64,000 nt of DNA from a bacterium. Its GTDB lineage: Bacteria; Bacillota; Bacilli; Lactobacillales; Streptococcaceae. The position numbers and the translations under genes are program-made. A model generated the notes under the pieces. It was not told the origin of the DNA and made no database searches. It saw only the letters and a list, made by a program, of their open reading frames with translations. The number at the start of each line of letters is the position of its first letter. Positions within the stretch are counted from its first letter, which is position 1. This document shows, one piece after another, positions 26,439-35,726 of this stretch. The stretch spans positions 1 to 64,000 of the forward strand of contig CAJNDO010000004.1 of the NCBI GenBank assembly GCA_905221545.1, given 5' to 3'.

Positions 26439-27505
26439 AAAAACTCTATTCATTTTTAGCAGGAATTGTAGCGATTATCCTGATCTTGTGGGGAATTGCG
26501 ACTCATTTAGACAGTAAAATCAATAGCCGAGATAGTCAAAAACTGGTTATTTACAACTGGGGGGACTATATCGATCCAGAACTCTTGGAGCAATTCACAG
26601 AAGAAACAGGCATCCAAGTTCAGTACGAGACTTTTGATTCCAACGAAGCCATGTATACCAAGATCAAGCAGGGTGGAACGACCTACGATATTGCCATCCC
26701 TAGTGAATACATGATTAACAAGATGAAGGACGAAGACCTCTTGGTACCGCTTGACTATTCAAAACTTGAAGGTCTTGAAAATATCGGACCAGAGTTCCTC
26801 AACCAGACCTTTGACCCAGGCAATAAATTCTCCATCCCTTACTTCTGGGGTACCTTGGGAATTGTCTACAATGAAATCATGGTAGATGAGGCACCTGAGC
26901 ATTGGGATGACCTCTGGAAGCCAGAGTATAAGAACTCTATTATGCTCTTTGATGGGGCGCGTGAGGTATTGGGGCTAGGGCTTAACTCGCTTGGCTACAG
27001 TCTCAACTCCAAGGATTCACAGCAGTTGGAAGAGACAGTGGACAAGCTCTATAAATTGACTCCAAATATCAAGGCCATCGTTGCTGACGAGATGAAGGGT
27101 TACATGATTCAGAACAATGCCGCTATCGGCGTGACCTTCTCTGGTGAAGCCAGCCAAATGCTAGAAAAAAATGAAAATCTACGCTATGTGGTACCGACAG
27201 AGGCCAGCAACCTTTGGTTTGACAATATGGTCATTCCCAAAACAGTCAAAAACCAAGACGCAGCCTATGCCTTTATCAACTTTATGTTGAAACCTGAAAA
27301 TGCTCTCAAAAATGCAGAGTATGTCGGCTATTCAACACCAAACCTACCAGCTAAGGAATTGCTCCCAGAGGAGAAAAAAGAAGACAAGGCCTTCTATCCA
27401 GATGCTGAAACCATGAAACACCTAGAAGTTTATGAGAAATTTGATCATAAATGGACAGGAAAATATAGCGACCTCTTCCTACAGTTTAAAATGTATCGGA
27501 AGTAG
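26435..27505 (+). CDS. potD: spermidine/putrescine-binding protein
   Basis: A 356-residue extracellular polyamine-binding protein. The mature domain starts with LVIYNWGDYIDPELL, typical of PotD, and contains WGTLGIVYN and NLWFDNMVIPK binding-site regions. The N-terminus is a hydrophobic helix (LYSFLAGIVAIILILWGIA) with no cysteine anywhere in the protein, so it cannot be a lipoprotein; it is probably held by an uncleaved signal anchor. The gene is followed by a terminator at 27520. Confidence 0.94.
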   Translation: MKKLYSFLAGIVAIILILWGIATHLDSKINSRDSQKLVIYNWGDYIDPELLEQFTEETGIQVQYETFDSNEAMYTKIKQGGTTYDIAIPSEYMINKMKDEDLLVPLDYSKLEGLENIGPEFLNQTFDPGNKFSIPYFWGTLGIVYNEIMVDEAPEHWDDLWKPEYKNSIMLFDGAREVLGLGLNSLGYSLNSKDSQQLEETVDKLYKLTPNIKAIVADEMKGYMIQNNAAIGVTFSGEASQMLEKNENLRYVVPTEASNLWFDNMVIPKTVKNQDAAYAFINFMLKPENALKNAEYVGYSTPNLPAKELLPEEKKEDKAFYPDAETMKHLEVYEKFDHKWTGKYSDLFLQFKMYRK

Positions 27506-27519
27506 GAGTTAAACGGATG

Positions 27520-27551
27520 AAAACGAATCAGTTAGAGCTGGTTCGTTTTTT
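27520..27551 (+). terminator. rho-independent terminator of the murB-pot operon
   Basis: AAAACGAATCAG (27520-27531) pairs with CTGGTTCGTTTT (27538-27549) with one G-U, over a 6-base loop, followed by T residues. Confidence 0.88.
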
Positions 27552-27595
27552 TATGTAAAAGGAAATTTTTATAACTGTATGTTTTTCTATGATAG

Positions 27596-27624
27596 TTGCT
27601 TATTTGCTTGCCTAGTAGTATACT
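27596..27624 (+). promoter_or_regulatory. promoter of small membrane-protein gene
   Basis: TTGCTT (27596-27601) and TATACT (27619-27624) with a 17-base spacer lie 32 bases before the first ATG of the small gene. Confidence 0.65.
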
Positions 27625-27656
27625 AAGTTCAACCTCACAGAAAGCGGTAACAAATA

Positions 27657-27908
27657 ATGAAAATGTCTACTTTTTTCAAAAAAAGTTTCTGGCCAACCTT
27701 TTTGACTGTTCAGCAAACTGTTATACTATTCTATCTAAAGGATGGTTTGGATCGACAATACCTAACAACTGATTCCATACATTTGGTGATAGGGTTCTTT
27801 ATATTTGTAAATATTTTCGAAACTATCTTTAACAATTCAAAACTTTGGAATAAAAATTGGGATAAAAAGAGTGATAGCAGTAAGAAAAAATATATCCTGA
27901 AAAAGTAA
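27657..27908 (+). CDS. small membrane protein of unknown function
   Basis: An 83-residue protein with two hydrophobic stretches (WPTFLTVQQTVILFYL and IHLVIGFFIFVNIFETIF) and a very basic, hydrophilic tail (WDKKSDSSKKKYILKK). It has a decent promoter of its own, but the Shine-Dalgarno is weak. Two ATGs occur, at 27657 and 27663. It lies between the pot terminator and the T-box promoter, so it forms a one-gene transcript. I recognise no family. Confidence 0.55.
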   Translation: MKMSTFFKKSFWPTFLTVQQTVILFYLKDGLDRQYLTTDSIHLVIGFFIFVNIFETIFNNSKLWNKNWDKKSDSSKKKYILKK

Positions 27909-27954
27909 TCTGAGTTGCAGGGAGTTGGTCTGATTTAATGGAGATTATTTCCAG

Positions 27955-27983
27955 TTGACGCAAGCTTAAAAAAACGTTATAAT
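27955..27983 (+). promoter_or_regulatory. promoter of the T-box / alaS transcript
   Basis: TTGACG (27955-27960) and TATAAT (27978-27983) have a 17-base spacer. Transcription should start near 27990. Confidence 0.85.
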
Positions 27984-27989
27984 AAGAAA

Positions 27990-28168
27990 GTTGAGAATTG
28001 ATTTTCAGTTGTCTTAGTCCAGAGAAATGGCGGTGCTGCGAGCCATCTAAGCTAGGAAGTCATGCTACTCAATCATACAATTGCATAAGAATAAGAGAAT
28101 GACAAGTTCATTGAATGAAGGTGGTACCGCGGTTTTTCGCCCTTCGTGATATGAACTTGTCTTTTGAT
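27990..28168 (+). promoter_or_regulatory. T-box riboswitch (alanine type) with terminator
   Basis: The T-box core TGGTACCGCG is at 28122-28131, inside GAAGG...CCTTC. A stem I distal helix ATGGC...GCCAT is at 28027-28046 (AGAGAAATGGCGG...AGCCAT). The terminator form has GACAAGTTCAT (28101-28111) pairing with ATGAACTTGTC (28151-28161), then TTTT. GCT triplets after stem I (28051-28053 and 28064-28066) are candidate Ala specifiers; I cannot decide which without folding. Uncharged tRNA-Ala should prevent termination and induce the LURP-like gene and alaS. Confidence 0.9.
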
Positions 28169-28182
28169 TTTTGGAGGTGTTG

Positions 28183-28668
28183 ATGAAAACATTTCTTGTC
28201 AAACAAAAGTTTCGTCTTGGAGGCGAGCGCTTTGCTATCAAGGATGGCAGGGGAGAAATCGCCTATCAGGTAGAGGGATCATTTTTTAAAATTCCCAAAA
28301 CTTTTACTATCTATGATGCATTTGGTAACCAAGTCAGTGAGATTAGTAAAGAGATTTGGACTCTACTTCCTCGTTTTGAGATTCAGCTTCAGGACGGATC
28401 GAGTTTTGTCATTCGTAAGAAGTTGACCTTCTGGCGAGATAAGTATGAGTTTGATAATCTGGGGCTTCGTATCGAGGGCAATATCTGGGATTTGAATTTC
28501 AAATTGCTGGATGATCGCGATCAGTTGATTGCAGAAATTAAAAAGGAACTCTTCCATCTGACCTCTACCTATAACGTAACAGTCCTTGAGGATTCTTATG
28601 CAGACCTAGTCATTTCCCTCTGTGTCGCGATTGACTATGTGGAAATGCTGGAAAGCCAATCACATTAA
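28183..28668 (+). CDS. LURP-one-related / YxjI-like protein
   Basis: A 161-residue protein of the LURP-one-related (tubby-like) fold, starting KTFLVKQKFRLGGERFAIKD, with repeated beta-strand patterns and no catalytic motif. The molecular function of bacterial members is unknown. The start is ATG 28183, 4 bases after GGAGGT; the upstream TTG 28171 is inside the Shine-Dalgarno region. It is the first gene after the alanine T-box and is followed 21 bases later by alaS, so it is co-induced with the synthetase. Confidence 0.8.
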   Translation: MKTFLVKQKFRLGGERFAIKDGRGEIAYQVEGSFFKIPKTFTIYDAFGNQVSEISKEIWTLLPRFEIQLQDGSSFVIRKKLTFWRDKYEFDNLGLRIEGNIWDLNFKLLDDRDQLIAEIKKELFHLTSTYNVTVLEDSYADLVISLCVAIDYVEMLESQSH

Positions 28669-28689
28669 ACAAGTAAATAAGGAGACAAT

Positions 28690-31308
28690 ATGAAACAACT
28701 ATCTAGTGCACAAGTACGCCAAATGTGGCTTGATTTCTGGGCGACTAAAGGTCACTCTGTTGAACCATCAGTGAGTTTGGTTCCTGTAAATGATCCAACT
28801 CTTTTGTGGATCAACTCTGGGGTAGCAACCCTTAAGAAATACTTTGACGGAACCATTATTCCTGAAAATCCACGTATTACAAATGCCCAAAAGGCTATCC
28901 GTACCAACGACATTGAAAACGTAGGGAAGACTGCGCGTCACCATACCATGTTTGAAATGTTGGGGAACTTCTCTATCGGGGATTACTTCCGTGACGAAGC
29001 CATCACTTGGGCTTATGAGCTTTTGACAAGCCCTGAGTGGTTTGACTTCCCAGCTGAAAAACTTTACATGACTTACTACCCAGATGATAAAGATTCTTAC
29101 AACCGCTGGATTGAAGTGGGAGTAGATCCAAGTCATTTGATTCCAATCGAGGACAACTTCTGGGAAATCGGTGCGGGACCTTCTGGACCTGATACAGAGA
29201 TTTTCTTTGACCGTGGAGAAGCTTTTGACCCAGAAAATATCGGTCTTCGCCTCCTTGCAGAAGATATCGAAAACGACCGTTACATCGAAATCTGGAATAT
29301 CGTTTTGTCACAATTTAACGCAGACCCTGCTGTTCCTCGTAGCGAGTACAAGGAATTGCCACACAAGAACATTGATACGGGCGCTGGTTTGGAGCGTTTG
29401 GTGGCGGTTATCCAAGGTGCTAAGACTAACTTTGAAACAGACCTCTTCATGCCAATCATTCGTGAAGTGGAGAAATTGTCTGGTAAGGTTTATGACCAAG
29501 ATGGCGACAACATGAGCTTTAAGGTCATCGCTGACCACATCCGTTCACTTTCATTTGCCATCGGGGATGGTGCCCTTCCAGGAAATGAAGGTCGTGGTTA
29601 TGTCCTTCGTCGTTTGCTCCGTCGTGCCTCTATGCATGGTCAAAAATTGGGTATCAATGAACCTTTCCTTTACAAACTTGTTCCAACTGTTGGAAAGATC
29701 ATGGAAAGCTACTATCCAGAAGTGCTTGAAAAACGTGACTTTATCGAAAAAATCGTTAAGAGCGAAGAAGAGTCATTTGCCCGTACCCTTCACTCAGGTC
29801 AACACTTTGCCCAAGGCATCGTAGCTGACTTGAAAGAAAAAGGTCAATCTGTCATTGCTGGTTCAGATGTATTTAAACTTTACGATACTTATGGATTCCC
29901 TGTTGAATTGACTGAAGAAATCGCTGAAGAAGCTGGCATGACTGTAGACCGTGAAGGTTTTGAAGCAGCCATGAAAGAACAGCAAGAACGTGCGCGTGCG
30001 TCAGCTGTCAAGGGTGGCTCAATGGGTATGCAAAATGAAACCCTTCAAAACATCACAGTGGAAAGTATCTTCAACTATAATGCTAGCCAATTGTCTTCTA
30101 AATTGGTGGCTATCGTGGCTGACAATGCAGAAGTAGAAGCTGTGTCAGAAGGAACTGCCTCACTTATCTTTGCGGAAACTCCATTCTACGCTGAAATGGG
30201 TGGACAGGTGGCTGACCACGGACAAATCTTGGACGAGTCAGGTAAGGTCGTGGCTACTGTGACCAATGTTCAAAAAGCACCAAACGGACAAGCTCTTCAC
30301 ACTGTTGACGTCCTTGCACCGCTTGCCTTGAACCAAGAATATACCTTGGCAATCGATACAAATCGTCGTCACCGTGTCATGAAAAACCACACTGCGACTC
30401 ACTTGCTTCACGCTGCCCTTCACAATATCCTTGGAAATCACGCAACACAAGCAGGTTCTCTTAACGAAGTAGAATTCCTTCGCTTTGACTTTACTCATTT
30501 CCAAGCAGTAACTGCAGAAGAATTGCGTGCGATTGAACAGCAAGTCAACGAAAAAATCTGGGAAGCTCTTGAAGTTAAGACAGTTGAAACGGATATTGAC
30601 ACTGCCAAGGAAATGGGAGCGATGGCCCTCTTTGGTGAGAAATACGGCAAGGAAGTTCGTGTTGTTACTATCGGTGACTACTCTATCGAGCTTTGTGGTG
30701 GTACCCACGTTGGCAACACTTCTGAAATTGGTCTCTTCAAGATTATCAAAGAAGAAGGGATTGGTTCAGGAACTCGCCGTATCTTGGCAGTGACTGGTAA
30801 GGAAGCCTTTGAAGCCTACCGTGAACAAGAAGACGCTCTTAAAGCTGTTGCGGCAACCTTGAAAGCACCTCAACTTAAAGAAGTACCTCACAAGGTAGAA
30901 GGACTTCAAGAACAACTTCGTCAACTTCAAAAAGAAAATGCTGAGTTGAAAGAAAAAGCCGCAGCTGCAGCCGCAGGCGATATCTTCAAGGATGTTAAGG
31001 AAGTCAATGGTCACCGTTACATTGCTAGCCAAGTGTCTGTATCAGATGCCGGTGCCCTTCGTACCTTTGCGGACAACTGGAAACAAAAAGACTACTCTGA
31101 CTTGCTTGTTCTAGTTGCAGCAATTGGTGATAAAGTCAATGTTCTTGTAGCAAGTAAAACAAAAGACCTTCATGCAGGAAACCTTGTCAAAGAATTGGCA
31201 CCAATCGTCGATGGACGTGGTGGTGGTAAACCAGACATGGCAATGGCAGGAGGAAGCAACCAAGCTAAAATCCAAGAATTGTTGGATGCGGTAGCAGGTA
31301 AATTGTAA
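28690..31308 (+). CDS. alaS: alanyl-tRNA synthetase
   Basis: An 872-residue class II synthetase. The N-terminal catalytic domain has [17 protein letters not shown] (motif 2 region) and [18 protein letters not shown] (motif 3 region). The editing domain carries [11 protein letters not shown] and [13 protein letters not shown], with the zinc-binding His/Cys residues. The C-terminal DHHA1 domain contains [14 protein letters not shown]. The length is normal for the family. It is expressed behind the T-box at 27990-28168, preceded by AAGGAGACA. Confidence 0.97.
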   Translation: MKQLSSAQVRQMWLDFWATKGHSVEPSVSLVPVNDPTLLWINSGVATLKKYFDGTIIPENPRITNAQKAIRTNDIENVGKTARHHTMFEMLGNFSIGDYFRDEAITWAYELLTSPEWFDFPAEKLYMTYYPDDKDSYNRWIEVGVDPSHLIPIEDNFWEIGAGPSGPDTEIFFDRGEAFDPENIGLRLLAEDIENDRYIEIWNIVLSQFNADPAVPRSEYKELPHKNIDTGAGLERLVAVIQGAKTNFETDLFMPIIREVEKLSGKVYDQDGDNMSFKVIADHIRSLSFAIGDGALPGNEGRGYVLRRLLRRASMHGQKLGINEPFLYKLVPTVGKIMESYYPEVLEKRDFIEKIVKSEEESFARTLHSGQHFAQGIVADLKEKGQSVIAGSDVFKLYDTYGFPVELTEEIAEEAGMTVDREGFEAAMKEQQERARASAVKGGSMGMQNETLQNITVESIFNYNASQLSSKLVAIVADNAEVEAVSEGTASLIFAETPFYAEMGGQVADHGQILDESGKVVATVTNVQKAPNGQALHTVDVLAPLALNQEYTLAIDTNRRHRVMKNHTATHLLHAALHNILGNHATQAGSLNEVEFLRFDFTHFQAVTAEELRAIEQQVNEKIWEALEVKTVETDIDTAKEMGAMALFGEKYGKEVRVVTIGDYSIELCGGTHVGNTSEIGLFKIIKEEGIGSGTRRILAVTGKEAFEAYREQEDALKAVAATLKAPQLKEVPHKVEGLQEQLRQLQKENAELKEKAAAAAAGDIFKDVKEVNGHRYIASQVSVSDAGALRTFADNWKQKDYSDLLVLVAAIGDKVNVLVASKTKDLHAGNLVKELAPIVDGRGGGKPDMAMAGGSNQAKIQELLDAVAGKL

Positions 31309-31315
31309 TCAAGTA

Positions 31316-31345
31316 AAGATCTATCCATTTGGGTAGGTCTTTTTT
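31316..31345 (+). terminator. terminator of alaS
   Basis: AAGATCTATCC (31316-31326) pairs with GGGTAGGTCTT (31331-31341), with a few G-U pairs, a 4-base loop and six Ts. Confidence 0.85.
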
Positions 31346-31351
31346 GACTAC

Positions 31352-31381
31352 AAAAAAGCCAAATCCGATTGGACCTGGCTT
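31352..31381 (-). terminator. terminator of the amylase gene
   Basis: On the minus strand AAGCCAGGTCC pairs with GGATTTGGCTT (two G-U pairs) over a 4-base loop and is followed by six Ts (bases 31352-31357 read as A on the + strand). It faces the alaS terminator. Confidence 0.8.
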
Positions 31382-31396
31382 GCTTATCATTGTATG

Positions 31397-32851
31397 TTAG
31401 ATTGTATTGGCTGCCCAGACACTTACAGATCTTTCTGAGACTGGGAATTGTCCATAACCTTCTTCGTCAATTGTAACTTGACCTTGGTGGTTGCCAAGTA
31501 AATCTACAAAGGTTTGGTTAGCCCATTCTTGGCCGATAAACATTGACTTGCTGTTTTCTTGGTCATTTGAAATCAAGACTGCGATTGGAGATTGATTTTC
31601 AGCACCTGAACGAACCCAACCGATACAGTTAGCGTCATCAAAGTAGTCTGTTTGTTCTCCATAGGCCAAATCTTTTCGGATGGTTAGGAGGCGATCAAGG
31701 ACTTCTTTGAAATCTTGTTGAGCATATTGCCCTGAAATCCCATAGTAGTCGCCGTAAAAGACACATGGAAGGCCATTTTGGCGTAACAGAATGAGGGCAT
31801 AGGCTGCTGGTTTGAACCATTCTTCAACAGTTGATTCGAGGGCTTGTCCTCGTTGGGTATCATGGTTGTCGACAAAGGTTACAGCCTTGTCGGGCTTGAG
31901 TTCAACCAAGCTATCCGTGAAAATGCCACGAAGGTCATAGTTTGAACCAGCTCGGCTAGCATCAAAGAGATTCTGGTGGAGTCGAACATCGACAAGGTCA
32001 AAGCGTTCTTCTGTTTTTTCAAGATAGTCTAGGTTGGCTTCTTTGTCAGGGTTCCAAAATTCACCAAAAACATAGAAATCCTCACCGTATTTTTCCTTCA
32101 TATCGCGGATGAAATTGCGCATAAAGAAGGAGTCGATGTGTTTGACGGCATCTAAGCGGAAACCAGCAATACCAGTTGTTTCCATGAACCAGTCAGCCCA
32201 GTCATAGATATTTTTGATGACTTCAGGGTGTTTAAAGTCTAGGTCGGCATACATGAGATAGTCGTAGTTACCGTTTTCATTATCGACCAATTCCTCGTTG
32301 GCCCAGCCCTTGTTGTCTCCTTGAATCAGGTAAATCCCAGATTTACGGCGTTTGGCATCGTAGTCTGTACCTGTGAAGTGGTACCAGTGCCAGTGGAAGT
32401 CATTGTAGGTATCTTGGCGACCATCGAAGGTAAAGCTAGTCCAACCGTTGATGGTGAAGGGTTCTCCAAGTTCCACTGTACGGTCTACGGGATCCACTTC
32501 GATAACTTGAAAGGCTTCCATGTGATCGGCCGCAGCCTTGTGATTGAGAACTACATCGGCCATAGGTTGAATTCCCTGAGCTTTTAGGGTTTGAATGGCT
32601 TGAAGATAGTCTTCTTTGAAACCATACTTGGTGCGGACAGTCCCTTTTTGGTTAAACTCTCCAAGGTCAAATAAGTCATAGACCCCATAGCCTACATCTT
32701 TTTCGTTGGTGGCCTTGAAGGCTGGTGGCATCCAGACGTGACTAATTCCCAGATGAGCTAGGTGTGGAGCATCTTCAGCCAGACGCGTCCAGTGCTGGCC
32801 GTCGTGGGGCAGATACCATTCAAAGTATTGCATGAGTGTTTGATTTTGCAT
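31397..32851 (-). CDS. amy: cytoplasmic alpha-amylase (GH13)
   Basis: A 484-residue GH13 enzyme without a signal peptide, so intracellular. Conserved regions are DVVLNHKAAAD (region I), GFRLDAVKHI (II, with the Asp nucleophile), VFGEFWNP (III, Glu acid/base) and FVDNHDTQRG (IV). The start MQYFEWYLPHDG is typical of the Bacillus/streptococcal cytosolic alpha-amylase group. It should hydrolyse imported maltodextrins or internal glycogen. A LacI-family operator sits just upstream at 32908-32923, consistent with sugar control. Confidence 0.93.
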   Translation of the reverse strand: MQNQTLMQYFEWYLPHDGQHWTRLAEDAPHLAHLGISHVWMPPAFKATNEKDVGYGVYDLFDLGEFNQKGTVRTKYGFKEDYLQAIQTLKAQGIQPMADVVLNHKAAADHMEAFQVIEVDPVDRTVELGEPFTINGWTSFTFDGRQDTYNDFHWHWYHFTGTDYDAKRRKSGIYLIQGDNKGWANEELVDNENGNYDYLMYADLDFKHPEVIKNIYDWADWFMETTGIAGFRLDAVKHIDSFFMRNFIRDMKEKYGEDFYVFGEFWNPDKEANLDYLEKTEERFDLVDVRLHQNLFDASRAGSNYDLRGIFTDSLVELKPDKAVTFVDNHDTQRGQALESTVEEWFKPAAYALILLRQNGLPCVFYGDYYGISGQYAQQDFKEVLDRLLTIRKDLAYGEQTDYFDDANCIGWVRSGAENQSPIAVLISNDQENSKSMFIGQEWANQTFVDLLGNHQGQVTIDEEGYGQFPVSERSVSVWAANTI

Positions 32852-32907
32852 GATGTTTCCTCTTACTTGTCAATCTTGTTCTTTATTCTATCATAAAGTA
32901 TCTCCTA

Positions 32908-32923
32908 ACGCAAACGTTTGCGT
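32908..32923. promoter_or_regulatory. LacI-family (MalR or CcpA type) operator
   Basis: ACGCAAACGTTTGCGT is a perfect 16-bp palindrome with the CG centre of LacI/GalR operators. It resembles MalR operators of pneumococcal maltose genes more than a classic cre (no TGNAA half). It lies in the amylase promoter region; a minus-strand -35-like TTTACG would be just upstream and GATACT just downstream, placing the operator in the spacer. Confidence 0.8.
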
Positions 32924-33029
32924 AAAATAGAATAAAACTATTTTAACGATTTAAGATAAAGTGTTGATTTTTTTGTATCAAAGTGCTAGTATAATAGTAT
33001 GTAATATAGATAAAGATAGGAGTCATCCC

Positions 33030-33779
33030 ATGATTGAATTTCAAAATGTTAGTAAGTTGTATGGTGATAAAGAGGCCTTGAGCAATCTCAATTTGCAGAT
33101 TGAAAATGGGGAGATTATGGGCTTGATTGGCCATAATGGGGCTGGAAAATCGACCACTATAAAATCCTTAGTCAGTATCATTTCGCCCAGCAGTGGTCGT
33201 ATTTTGGTAGACGGTCAAGATTTATCGGAAAATCGCTTGGCTATTAAACGAAAGATTGGCTACGTAGCAGACTCGCCTGACTTATTCTTACGCTTAACGG
33301 CCAATGAATTTTGGGAATTGATTGCTTCATCCTATGATTTGAGCAGCTCTGACTTGGAAGCTAGTCTAGCTAGGCTATTGAACGTTTTTGATTTTGCTGA
33401 AAACCGCTATCAGGTCATTGAAACCCTTTCTCACGGAATGCGTCAGAAAGTCTTTGTCATTGGAGCACTCTTGTCTGATCCTGATATTTGGGTTTTGGAC
33501 GAACCCTTGACTGGTTTGGATCCCCAGGCTGCCTTTGATTTGAAGCAAATGATGAAGGAACATGCGCAAAAAGGCAAGACTGTCTTGTTTTCAACCCATG
33601 TCTTAGAGGTAGCCGAGCAAGTCTGTGATCGGATTGCCATTTTGAAAAAGGGGCATTTGATTTATTGTGGTAGCGTAGAGGACTTGAGAAAAGATCACCC
33701 AGACCAGTCTTTGGAAAGTATCTACCTTAGCCTTGCTGGTAGAAAAGAGGAGGTTTCAGATGCGTCTCAAGGTCATTAA
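33030..33779 (+). CDS. ABC transporter ATP-binding protein
   Basis: A 249-residue ATPase: Walker A GHNGAGKST, signature region LSHGMRQKVFVIGALL (a His in place of the first Gly of LSGGQ, common in export-type EcsA/CcmA-like ATPases), Walker B IWVLDEPLTGLD, switch STHVLEVAEQ. It is probably an exporter subunit for an unknown substrate, paired with the next gene. The start is ATG 33030 after TAGGAG; an upstream in-frame ATG at 32961 lies in the promoter (TATAAT at 32990-32995). It overlaps the permease gene by 20 bases. Confidence 0.88.
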   Translation: MIEFQNVSKLYGDKEALSNLNLQIENGEIMGLIGHNGAGKSTTIKSLVSIISPSSGRILVDGQDLSENRLAIKRKIGYVADSPDLFLRLTANEFWELIASSYDLSSSDLEASLARLLNVFDFAENRYQVIETLSHGMRQKVFVIGALLSDPDIWVLDEPLTGLDPQAAFDLKQMMKEHAQKGKTVLFSTHVLEVAEQVCDRIAILKKGHLIYCGSVEDLRKDHPDQSLESIYLSLAGRKEEVSDASQGH

Positions 33780-35394
33780 AAAATTAGTGGATATCAATAT
33801 CCTCTATTCATCTCAAGAAGCTAATCTGGCTAACCTACGAAAGAAGCAAGCTAAAAATCCTGGGAAAAAAGTAAATGTTTCCGCTAGAGTCCTAAGTTCT
33901 TACATTTTTTCCAGTCTCTTGATGCTCATCATGTTTATAAATATAGCCTTTCGTTTTCCTTTTGAGGAAATGCCCAGTCTTTTTAGTACTATGGTTGCTA
34001 TTTTACTAGTGATTGCCTTTTCAACTTCTTTAACTGCCTTTTACAATGTCTTTTATGAGAGTAAGGACTTGGTATCGTATAGGCCCTATGCCTTTAAAGA
34101 ATCAGAGATTATAATTGCTAAAGGACTGTCTGTCCTCTTGCCAGCTCTGCCTGGAATTGTACCAATCCTAGCTTATTTTCTAGTCCTCTACATTAGGCTA
34201 GCACCTTCTCTTTGGCTGGGCTTACCTTTGATGCTGCTGTCCTTATCCTTATTATTTGTCTCTGTTACTTTAGTGATGGTAGTGGCAGTGCATTTCTTGG
34301 CTCAAACTGCACTTTTTAGAAAGTATCAGTCTATTTTTGCGAATGTGATGATTGGGATAGGGGTTCTCATACCTTTGATATTTGTCTTCTTTCTACAGTC
34401 GACTTCTGGAAGTATTGTTGACAAAGTTAGAGACATTCCATTTCTCCTTTATCCTCTTCATCTCTTTTACAAAATAGCAGTGGAGCCTTTTTCGACAGAA
34501 GCCATCTTGGGTCTGCTCGCTTGGATAACTCTAACTCTTTTCTTGCTTTACCTGACCAAAAAGAAGGTTTTTCCTCGTTTTTATGACGTGATTCTGCTTA
34601 ATAGTGAGGAGAAGGTCAAGAAAGAACGTCGCAGTAAGGAGGGGCTTTCAACTACTAAAAAGGGCTTTTTCCGTATGGTTTTACGCTACCACCTCACCAT
34701 TTTGGGACAGGGGACTGGCGTGATTACAGTGCTTTTTACAAGTGCTTTCCTTCCTTATCTCATGATGATCGGTCTGATTTCCAATATCCGAGATTCTCAG
34801 ATAGTTCCGGACATTCATCCTCCATACTGGTTACCCTTGTTTTTTATAGCTCTTTTTATATCTGTTGTCAATAACAATATCACCAGCCTGCCTTCAATTG
34901 CCTTATCCTTGGAGAGGGAAAATGTTGATTTTCTTAAGAGTTTGCCCTTTGACTTTGCTCGTTATGTGAAAGTGAAATTTTGGATTATATTTGCTGTCCA
35001 GTCCTTTTTACCAGTTCTGACTTTACTTGGTCTTTCTCTATATTTAGGCTTGCCCATCCTTTCGATGATTTACCTTCTTGTAGTCTGGACCCTTGCCAGT
35101 GTCATCCTTTCTTGCCACCATTACTTTAAGGACGTTAAAAATCTGTCAACCAATTGGAGTAACATTACGGACCTGGTGAACCGTTCAAATCGTATAGTAG
35201 CAATAGTTTTACTCTTAATTTATTGTTTGATCTTGTTGATTTCAGTCATTGTGAGTTCATTCTTGGTTCAGTCTCTCTCCCCTGTCCTTGCAATCAGCTT
35301 GGGAGTAGGAGTTCTTATCCTCCTGCTTGGTCTTGCTATTTTTGGTTATCATTACTACCTGTCACGCATATTGGCAGAAATAGAAAAAAGATGA
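33760..35394 (+). CDS. ABC transporter permease (EcsB-like layout)
   Basis: A 544-residue membrane protein with an N-terminal cytosolic part (residues ~1-45) and about twelve hydrophobic segments, starting with LSSYIFSSLLMLIMFINIAF and ending LAISLGVGVLILLLGLAIF. There is a charged cytosolic loop near residues ~280-310 (EEKVKKERRSKEG). The pairing with the preceding ATPase, by a 20-base overlap and shared operon, defines a two-gene exporter. The substrate is unknown. ATG 33760 follows a strong AGGAGG; the more upstream TTG would be inside the ATPase gene. Confidence 0.85.
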   Translation: MRLKVIKKLVDINILYSSQEANLANLRKKQAKNPGKKVNVSARVLSSYIFSSLLMLIMFINIAFRFPFEEMPSLFSTMVAILLVIAFSTSLTAFYNVFYESKDLVSYRPYAFKESEIIIAKGLSVLLPALPGIVPILAYFLVLYIRLAPSLWLGLPLMLLSLSLLFVSVTLVMVVAVHFLAQTALFRKYQSIFANVMIGIGVLIPLIFVFFLQSTSGSIVDKVRDIPFLLYPLHLFYKIAVEPFSTEAILGLLAWITLTLFLLYLTKKKVFPRFYDVILLNSEEKVKKERRSKEGLSTTKKGFFRMVLRYHLTILGQGTGVITVLFTSAFLPYLMMIGLISNIRDSQIVPDIHPPYWLPLFFIALFISVVNNNITSLPSIALSLERENVDFLKSLPFDFARYVKVKFWIIFAVQSFLPVLTLLGLSLYLGLPILSMIYLLVVWTLASVILSCHHYFKDVKNLSTNWSNITDLVNRSNRIVAIVLLLIYCLILLISVIVSSFLVQSLSPVLAISLGVGVLILLLGLAIFGYHYYLSRILAEIEKR

Positions 35395-35507
35395 GATAGA
35401 TGGTTGCTTGATTGATAAATTTCATTTGACAAAACACTTTCATAGTTTGTTAAAATGTGGTTGTAAATTATTAAGATTGGTAATAAAAAAATATAGGGAG
35501 GAATGTT

Positions 35508-35726
35508 TTGAATAAGAAATATAATATAGTTCTATTATTGTTTTTTATAGTTTATTTATTTGGATATTTTTCAATTTCAAAAACATTAATTCCTATAATG
35601 TGTGTGATTCAAGTATTTTTGATAGAAAATATATTTAGAGTTCGAAATAGGATTATGCAGATAGGTGAAATTATAATAATTGTTGCTTCTATAATATTAT
35701 TTATCGATAGTATATTGAATTTGTAA
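35508..35726 (+). CDS. small hydrophobic protein of unknown function
   Basis: A 72-residue, very hydrophobic protein with about three helices (IVLLLFFIVYLFGYF, LIPIMCVIQVFLIENIF, IGEIIIIVASIILFIDSIL). The start is TTG 35508, 6 bases after AGGGAGG; a nearby ATG 35503 reads straight into a stop. A TTGACA at 35426-35431 with TAAAAT at 35451-35456 (19-base spacing) may be its promoter. The DNA is clearly more AT-rich than the flanks. I recognise no family; it may be a recent acquisition or a spurious frame. Confidence 0.45.
   Translation: MNKKYNIVLLLFFIVYLFGYFSISKTLIPIMCVIQVFLIENIFRVRNRIMQIGEIIIIVASIILFIDSILNL

Noticed and set aside
30238-30708. 156-codon minus-strand frame inside alaS
   Set aside because: Shadow of the synthetase frame; no start signals or recognisable protein features.
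32942-32955. TTTAAC/TTTAAG pair considered as a CiaR site
   Set aside because: The two hexamers are 2 bases apart instead of 5, and the first has a mismatch.
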